64,000 bases of DNA from Symbiodinium kawagutii (taxonomy: Eukaryota > Sar > Dinophyceae > Suessiales > Symbiodiniaceae): positions 262,021-326,020 of the forward strand of contig VSDK01016770.1 of assembly GCA_009767595.1 (NCBI GenBank). Direction: 5' to 3'. A program made the position numbers and the translations under genes. The notes below the pieces were generated by a model, which was given only the letters and a program-made list of their open reading frames with translations, was not told the DNA's origin and searched no databases. This document shows, piece by piece, positions 58,301 through 64,000 of the stretch (position 1 is the first letter of the stretch; each line of letters begins with the position of its first letter).

Positions 58301-61300
58301 CCATGGTGCACCATCACCTCAACACTTTCCAAGGAACAAAACCACTGCACCGCGGGGAAGACGCAGGTAGCACCTGGACACAACGACAAGCGGAAACAAA
58401 CTAATGTTTAATATTAGACAATGGCAGCAATGTTGGATACTAATGTTGGACACCAATCTTGGATAATTTAATAATGGCTATGGCTCTTCATGATTAATGG
58501 CATTCAGTCATTATTAAACATTAGTATCCAACCATTAGTATCCAACAGCGACAAATCAAGGCGGTATGAAGCATTGACATTAATCATTTATGTAATGTTG
58601 GATACGAATGTTTAATAGTGACTGGATTGTTGTTGTTTAGTAGTGGCTACTAGTGGGAAATAGGAATGGTGAATGATGTTTTAATATGTCCATCATTTTT
58701 TGTATGATCTAATGCTTGATAATGGCTATTGATGGTGAATTGTTGCTGATAGTGGGTAAGAATGAGGTAATGCTGCTGCTTAATAAATCTTAATAGTGGT
58801 TATCATAGCATTGCCTTCTCTCGGAAACGAGACGCTAGAAGTGAAAGGCATCCTTTAACAGACACACCATCTACAAATGTATGGGATTTTCTCACGCACC
58901 CCGGGAATCATTTGCCAGAGGGATCCAGGGTATATCCACAAGTGGGGGCACCCCACAGGCCACCAAAGAAAGGATTATTCCTTTCACAAAGATACCCGCG
59001 GCGAACTGAGGATTGCCTTTGAATCGTAGGTATCAATCTTCAGCAATCTGAGGAATGTAGTCATCCCTCTTAAATTGAAGGGGCGAGCGATTGGAAGCTA
59101 CTGACAATTTCTGAGTAGGGAGTGTCTTCTCGATTCCCATTCTTTGTTTGCTCCGTCTTGATATGCTTGTAAAAATTCAGTACTCTGTAGTGATGCATGA
59201 AATTGCAAAATAACATAAAAAATCAAACTCATTGTCCATGAAACAGTCTGCCCGGTTCCACAGCATGGCCCCTACACCGTAGTGCTTTCCTAGGGCAAGC
59301 GGCAACTTTGGGGGAACAAAACCTATGTACACTCCCCTTCGGATCCGAAGGTGTCCCCTCCCACCAACAGCCAGACCTTCCCAACCTGTGGACATCCCTG
59401 CACCAAAATCACATCATCGGGATGTCATTCTAGCACCGTTTCTGCGCAAAGCCGGGAAGTTGTGTCCAACCATGTTGGTGGATATGGTCCAATGGTGCTG
59501 ATATCCCCACACTGGGTCCAGTAGAGATCAACGATAACAGAATACATTGGTGATATCTTGTGATGCCCAGGTCTTCTTCTTGGCAGGTGAGGCACCCAGC
59601 AAGAAGGATGCCACTGACGTCAGCTTTGTCAGGGTGATCGAGACACCTGGGTGATGCAGAGCCCTGCCCTAGCTGTACCAGCCTAGTTGAACATCGCGAA
59701 GGAATTATGAAAGATTAAAAGGGAAAAACGATAGTTCATTGAACTTTTGCTTTGTTAGGAATAATGGTTACTAGTAGCTAAAATGGCTTCTAGTGGCCAA
59801 TCATGGCGCTCAAAAACAGGCCGTAAACCAACGAGTCTGGTCACCACCGGCAGCGGCACCAGCACTAGCCATACGCCATGGTTGACCATATGGGAAATTA
59901 GCAATACTATTTCAGCCAATCAGCCATCTTTGGCCATGATTATCCATCACTGGTCACTAGTACAGTAACCATCATTACTTCTGATCAACCAACGACTAAT
60001 TCACCACCCCAATCTAGTGCCCTACTGGTATCAATCAGCTGGACATGGCTAACACATGATTTATGATGATCATTGAAGACCATGGATGCATCATCACCGT
60101 ATCATAATGCATTCCTAACCATGTCTGATATGATAGTGATAGTGATAACCATGGTCACCAAGACTGGAAACCATGGCATCACGATCTTTAGGACATGGTT
60201 GCCACGAGTTGCCCATCCCATTGCAGAAGCACGTTTTGCTTATCTGTCCCAGCTATGATCATCCACCCAATGATACAGCATTTCATGAACATCTTAATAT
60301 GGCTCGGGCAGTGTAGAAATACAACATGATTTTTTGCTTCATACATGCTTCATACCCCCTGGTCCTCTGGGTTCATCGCTGTGGCCAACCCCGAAGCATT
60401 CGAAGCCACTCAGCTTTCTGAAGACACTCGCAACAAGGAAGATGTTGTTTGCGGCTCACTTCCACCAGGAACCATCAAAGATTCAAGGGCTTTGACCCAA
60501 ACTTCTAAGATAAACATGACAGTACTAGCCACTGAAGTTGGAGCTGACACATGCCATGGACATGATACAGTTTTGCCGCCTTAAAATGCCAACAGTTCCC
60601 AAATGGGGTCAATACCGAATATCACCCAACACTTATTCAACCAACACTTATTCAATCACCAATGGATGTTCAATTTGTTAGAGTTGGAACCGAACAATCT
60701 TAGAATCCTCAATGACCAAGACAATTGAACATCCAATGATAGAATTGAAGATCCTTTACCCTTGCTACATTTGAGGATGTTCACCACGGGTAGATGCCGT
60801 TCACCCACATCCATACCCAAGCCACGAGGGCTCACAGCTGACGTGCCGAGCCACCCACCCGGCGCACCGCCGCTTCGACCCGGTCGGGGTAGCTCAGGGT
60901 CTTGGGTGTTCCATCGAAGGCACCGCAAATCACAAAGGCATCCTGGACGCGACATCTGGAGACCTGGCTATTTGGGTCTTAAGCCAACGGGGACCCCCCA
61001 AAGTTATGGATGCTATGCTGTACTATGAAATACTCTAAATGATTATATCTTGTGATGTGATGATAGCTGGGGGGTTCCTCTGTTTTGAGTAGCCACCACT
61101 TGATCCAAAATGGTGAATTCCTACAATTCTGCCATACTTCTCATAATTCCAAAATACATAATCTGTGTTTTCGATGGTTTCCCCCTTTCCAACATGGCTA
61201 CGGATTCTTGTGGATCTGATTCATGATCAACTAAGGATCAATCCAACAATCAACCAATAAAAACCAACTAGGGCCATCCTTAGGGATACTGTAAATGATG

Positions 61301-63162
61301 CTTAGAGATGGCTAATGCCGGAGGGTGATGGTCAATGAGGGTTCAAGGTGGTCACTGCGGGGTCAATGAGGGTTAATTCATGGTTGTAAATATCCACCAT
61401 TACTAACCACCTCTAACCTGCATTAGCCGCTATCGTTAGCCATCTTTAAGCACCCAAGGTTTCGTGGACCTCCACCAAGGATCATCGATGCCGATGCCCA
61501 CCAGGATGAAGGGCAAAATCTGCTGCAGCACGGTGAAGGGCGCACCCAGCAACATAGCGAAGCCGTACCCCGCCACGCACCCGAAGATCACCAGGTAGAA
61601 CTCCGCCACGCCTACGACGTGGAAACGACTTGGAAGCACTGGTTGACCAAGATTCGCCATTCTGATTGGCAGTTATCAAGAAATTGTCATGATGAGCAAT
61701 CAGTGATAGGGAAGTGTTAAGTAATTGAGGTTGGGAATAGCTCATCTATCCGTAATTATATAGGCACAAGAATTGAATGATTAGCCATTATGGGTGGCAA
61801 TTCAGCCAAGGCTAGGGTCGATCTGGACATGAAGGATGAGATCGTGAGCAATGGTCAATAGATACTTTGCTGCTTGAGGTCATGTGTTTCCAATAAGTTC
61901 ATTGGAACAGTCATTATATGAGTCGATTGCATGCCAATCCCCTATGATTGTTACTCACTTATAAGAATAAACAGCCAATATTAACCATTGCGAATTCTCA
62001 TTAGCTACTGGTGCCCAGTTGGCTGCGGTTGTTTTGTGAAGGTTCATAGCCAGAAGGGGTTGGCTACGTGGGATCCCCCGAACCCACCCTTGGCACCGAG
62101 CAATCGTCTACTCTGTGTCCAGGAAGCTGCTTTGCCAAGGAAACAGGCGCAGAAGGTGGACATCAGAACGAAGGCCACTGCGAAGAGGGGAATGTCCTGA
62201 GGCAACGTTGGCGCAGAGCTTCGCACTACCAGCATAATGGTGGAAGGTCAAGATATACCCTGGACGCAGCTTGAGTTGGCCAGTGTTGCTCGGTAAAAAA
62301 GCTGGTGGCACAGCCAGTTGCCCCACGTAACTCCTGAAACTGCCGGACTGATCAGCAATCCAAGCACGGCACTTGTCCCATGCACTTCTCAATTTGAACT
62401 GTGGCTGCCGTAACAATCTCTGCTTGGATGAGTGTTCACCACTTTGGATCTGGTCTCTGCGTGACCAGCTGCTCTCAAGACAGAAATAGACCTCTGCATC
62501 TCTACATGCGAATAGTTCATCTCGCAAACTATTCGCAATAGGTGATTGGAATCGTCCAGTAAGAATACCACAATGATGGGATTTGAACAGCAATATAGAA
62601 GAGCATTCCTCCAACAGCAATGCCTGTAATAGAACCCCACTAGCATTGCTGTGAATCTTCCATGAGGTGATCAAAAATGGTGTAAGGAGTTGCCATTCTA
62701 AGGCCGTCCACGGCTGCACAGCGAGTACCACACCAGTTCTAGAAAGTGAAATGAACCAAAACTTTCTAATTAAGAACAAGTTAAACTTCTAAAAATCCAT
62801 TGAGTTTACTCTAAAACTAAAACTAGCTCATATTGAAATTCAATAAAAATTCTCCGAAACTTCACAATTCGCCATCAAAGGTAGGCTCTGCGCCGGACAC
62901 CCGAAAAGCGATGTGAGCGATCAAACATCTGTTCAGATGTAGTCCTATGTTTCGCAATAGTCCCCATATGGTAGAAACACGGACCAACCAACCCACAATC
63001 TAAGCAACCCACCAGATCCTTTCGGTTTCATTGTTGGCTCGTTGTCGCTGTGTAGACCATCATGAACCCACCTATATGGAGCTTTTGGGGCCAAGTTTCC
63101 GCTTGAACTGTTCGATTCAGCTCATCATCTCGAGACCGTTCCGCTGCCACATAGACATTCAC
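43821..63162 (-). CDS. Patched/sterol-sensing-domain (RND) transporter-like protein, 5' partial
   Basis: 24 exons in gene order: 63100-63162, 62088-62196, 61484-61611, 60855-60942, 59596-59646, 58338-58373, 57695-57728, 57199-57326, 56342-56415, 55014-55136, 54610-54672, 54190-54276, [gap], 52931-52977, 52349-52507, 52103-52193, 51120-51170, 50819-50921, 46317-46432, 45649-45680, 45359-45434, 44947-45023, 44675-44699, 44294-44389, 43821-43972 (TAG). About 669 codons; all phases agree except at the gap 54190-52977, where at least one exon is missing. The sterol-sensing block runs from IPLFAVAFVLMSTF through GYGFAMLLGAPFTVL, GIGIDDAFV (proton-relay Asp pair), VSITLTKLTSVASFLLG to LTAFPALLVLD. 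The second bundle has SIGLCLGAVTVISALVL, LNSISMINLVMAVGLVVDYS and HGLIFLPVLLSVMGPS. Family role: proton-coupled lipid/sterol movement or signalling at membranes; the substrate here is unknown. The first ectodomain and start codon lie beyond the window. Confidence 0.88.
43995..44100. repeat. TA-rich microsatellite in an intron
   Basis: TATATATA runs immediately upstream (in gene direction) of the last exon of the Patched-like gene. Confidence 0.85.
45028..45070 (+). repeat. 10-bp tandem repeat
   Basis: GCCATGGTGA three times followed by GCCATGTGCA, in the intron next to exon 44947-45023. Confidence 0.85.
46540..46608 (+). repeat. 27-bp tandem repeat
   Basis: GGTCATGGATCAGGAACCGT then TCATGCT occurs twice with a third partial copy, about 110 bp from exon 46317-46432. 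Confidence 0.85.
47323..47475 (+). repeat. TGATGGTTAA tandem tract
   Basis: About 15 copies of the 10-mer TGATGGTTAA and close variants (TGATGGTTAG, TGATGGTAAA). A local expansion of the word that is scattered through the whole window. Confidence 0.9.
47935..48020 (+). repeat. ACTAGGGTTA repeats
   Basis: AACTAGGGTCAACTAGGGTT and related units, then an inverted ACCCTAGTTA at 48013. Weak similarity to telomere-type TTTAGGG. Confidence 0.6.
49259..49340 (+). repeat. GTC-CTC-CAT compound microsatellite
   Basis: (GTC)6 then (CTC)4 then (CAT)17, in the intron between exons 50819-50921 and 46317-46432 of the Patched-like gene. Confidence 0.95.
51180..51785. other. ATGGTTATT-rich intronic DNA
   Basis: Dense ATGGTTATTAATGG and GATGATAATGG words filling the intron upstream of exon 51120-51170. 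No gene. Confidence 0.6.
51786..51980 (+). repeat. foldback family 1, composite copy
   Basis: Ends TGGCAGTGGGTCAA and TTGACCCACTACCA are inverted (13 of 14 match). An inner inverted end (AGTGACCCACTATC at 51870) suggests one copy inserted in or joined to another. Confidence 0.65.
52287..52596. repeat. foldback family 2 termini flanking an exon
   Basis: GGGGTGTTTCTCCAAATAGT at 52287 and its inverted partner ATTTTAAGAAACACCCC ending at 52596 enclose exon 52349-52507 of the Patched-like gene. Either one element contains the exon, or two solo ends lie on each side. Confidence 0.55.
53151..53274 (+). repeat. interstitial telomere-like (CCCTAAA)n tract
   Basis: Degenerate CCTAAAC units, cleanest at 53226-53262 (AAACCCTAAAACCCTAAACC). 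This is the CCCTAAA/TTTAGGG (plant-type) telomere motif, which has been reported for dinoflagellates. It lies in an intron of the Patched-like gene. Confidence 0.75.
55563..55697 (+). repeat. foldback family 1, full copy
   Basis: CATATGGCAGTGGGTCA and TGACCCATAGCCATATG are inverted, matching at 15 of 17 positions. The interior is like 37887-38008 (GTACCCCTGGTTCCCCTATC). Lies in the intron between exons 56342-56415 and 55014-55136. Confidence 0.75.
56188..56213. repeat. foldback family 2, solo end
   Basis: GGGGTTCCCTATGCTAAGAC then ACCCC matches the right terminus of family 2. The left partner was not found. Confidence 0.45.
58148..58292. repeat. foldback family 2, full copy
   Basis: GGGTGTTTCTCAAGTCATAG and the right end CTATGGCTTAAGAAACCACC are imperfect inverted repeats around 100 bp of AACCATTT-rich DNA. 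It lies 46 bp from exon 58338-58373. Confidence 0.6.
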
Positions 63163-64000
63163 CTGAGCCACGTGGCTGATTAGCATAATGGCTGACTAGC
63201 ATAATGGCTGATTATGCTTAAGCAATTATTCATCCACCAGTGGCTGATCGATAGCTGTATCAAATACGATGAATAATCCAACAACATTATGGGGATACCG
63301 GGGATGCCGGTAATAAACATTGATAACCAAGTCATTGGGTATAGGAAAACAAGTCACTAAGCATCAATCATACGGCACCGGTGAAAGCGAAGCAATGAAT
63401 GACTCTTGAGTTGTCAACATGCCTTCCGACAGAAATCAAAAACATAGACATAGACATAGACATAGATGTGCATAAATGCATCAAAATGTCTTCGTGCACT
63501 TGCCGATGGTTGATCCTTCAGATATTTTTTGTTTCTGGTGCCCGATGGGACATGGCTCTTGTTCCTACTCCCCAGTACTTTTCGGAATGGCGTTTACATA
63601 CCAGGAGCACACCAAGGGTCTGAAAATGATTTTCAGACATCTTTCATGATTTGAGGGCACCAAATACCCCGATACCAGGCAAATCTATCAGGCTTCCAAC
63701 GTCGATTTCATGGTCGCATGCCCCCCGCCCATCTGCTTTGTCAACTGCTAGTTGTCAAGATCTTGTGACACCCAAAGCTTTGAGAGTAAGAATTCACAGG
63801 TTTGAGGAGACTCCATTTGTATGGTGGATGACGGCCAATAATGGTTAATGATAAAGTTGATGATCGTCCATAATGGCTACTAAGGTGGCGGTTGATGATG
63901 GTACATAATGGCTACTCAGCTGATCGATAGATATTAATAGGGGATAAGAATTACCTAAGCATCTCTCGAAAATGTCTTCGTGACCACGCCCCACAGGGCC
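63163..64000. other. upstream intron of the Patched-like gene
   Basis: A 16-bp repeat (TAGCATAATGGCTGAC) lies at 63175-63219 and a TAGACA run at 63445-63470. The gene should continue further upstream; I found no earlier exon here with confidence. A short open segment at the very end (63955-64000) could be one. Confidence 0.35.

Larger units (their letters stand above)
54610..62196 (-). other. sterol-sensing-domain block of the Patched-like gene
   Basis: Exons 2 to 8 encode five to six membrane spans (TM2 to TM6 of the family) and exon 11 (54610-54672, VAGIVVTLLLFLAVAALSIW) the next span. The Asp-Asp of GIGIDD is split across the intron between 61484 and 60942: one exon ends with GAT and the next begins with GAT. 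Exon 9 (56342-56415) is Cys- and Arg-rich (ACRECSLCLAMARRR), a likely cytosolic loop. The exon 9 and 10 calls rest on phase and composition more than on conserved motifs. Confidence 0.75.

Noticed and set aside
62197-62779. Frame of 223 codons on the minus strand upstream of exon 62088-62196
   Set aside because: It overlaps the exon in another frame and has no recognisable composition; the joined exons 63100-63162 and 62088-62196 explain the region better.

Overview
The window looks like nuclear DNA of a dinoflagellate, probably a symbiodiniacean or close relative. Three signs point there. First, an intact LINE-type retrotransposon carries the VGEATNPGP signature just before its endonuclease, a motif typical of dinoflagellate LINEs, and it carries a cytosine-C5 DNA methyltransferase. 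Second, the best resolved host gene has very small exons whose introns start with GT, GC or GA and end in AG followed by an exonic G, the known dinoflagellate splice pattern. Third, intergenic and intronic DNA is full of degenerate AACCATCAT/ATGATGGTT words and simple repeats. No operons, ribosome binding sites or bacterial genes are seen.  Layout, left to right. About 0.4-3.5 kb: a candidate plus-strand multi-exon gene of unknown function. 3.5-16 kb: repeat-rich DNA with a foldback element, a perfect 18-bp satellite (45 units, 11.1-12.0 kb), a CTAT microsatellite (12.9-13.4 kb), a degenerate satellite (13.4-14.3 kb), and a few exon-like islands. 16.15-18.19 kb: an intronless minus-strand gene with a ubiquitin-like N-terminus and 24 FNIP-like 22-residue repeats. 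18.7-20.2 kb: exon-like islands on the minus strand.  20,667-30,591: a full-length 9.9-kb LINE on the minus strand, bounded by a perfect 14-bp target site duplication. Its reading frames are, in order, DNA methyltransferase with a ubiquitin-like tail; an ORF1-like protein with a Ulp1-like His/Asp-Cys-Gly pair, an RRM-like segment and a coiled coil; an AP endonuclease; and reverse transcriptase plus zinc finger plus RNase H. They are separated only by two +1 frame changes and one in-frame UGA.  31-43.8 kb: a 19-bp minisatellite, two families of small terminal-inverted-repeat elements, a minus-strand multi-exon candidate (32.3-35.5 kb), a one-exon membrane-anchored ankyrin gene (37.0-37.7 kb), a decayed reading frame (38.5-39.1 kb) and further exon-like islands.  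43.8-63.2 kb: a Patched/sterol-sensing-domain (RND superfamily) transporter-like gene on the minus strand. I resolved 24 exons of 25-159 nt, phase-consistent except for one gap; the 5' end lies beyond the window. Its introns hold terminal-inverted-repeat elements, AT-rich and CAT microsatellites and a telomere-like CCCTAAA tract.  Coordinates of exons come from reading frames, conserved motifs and splice phases read by eye, not from transcripts. Exon-like islands with confidence below 0.4 are hypotheses.
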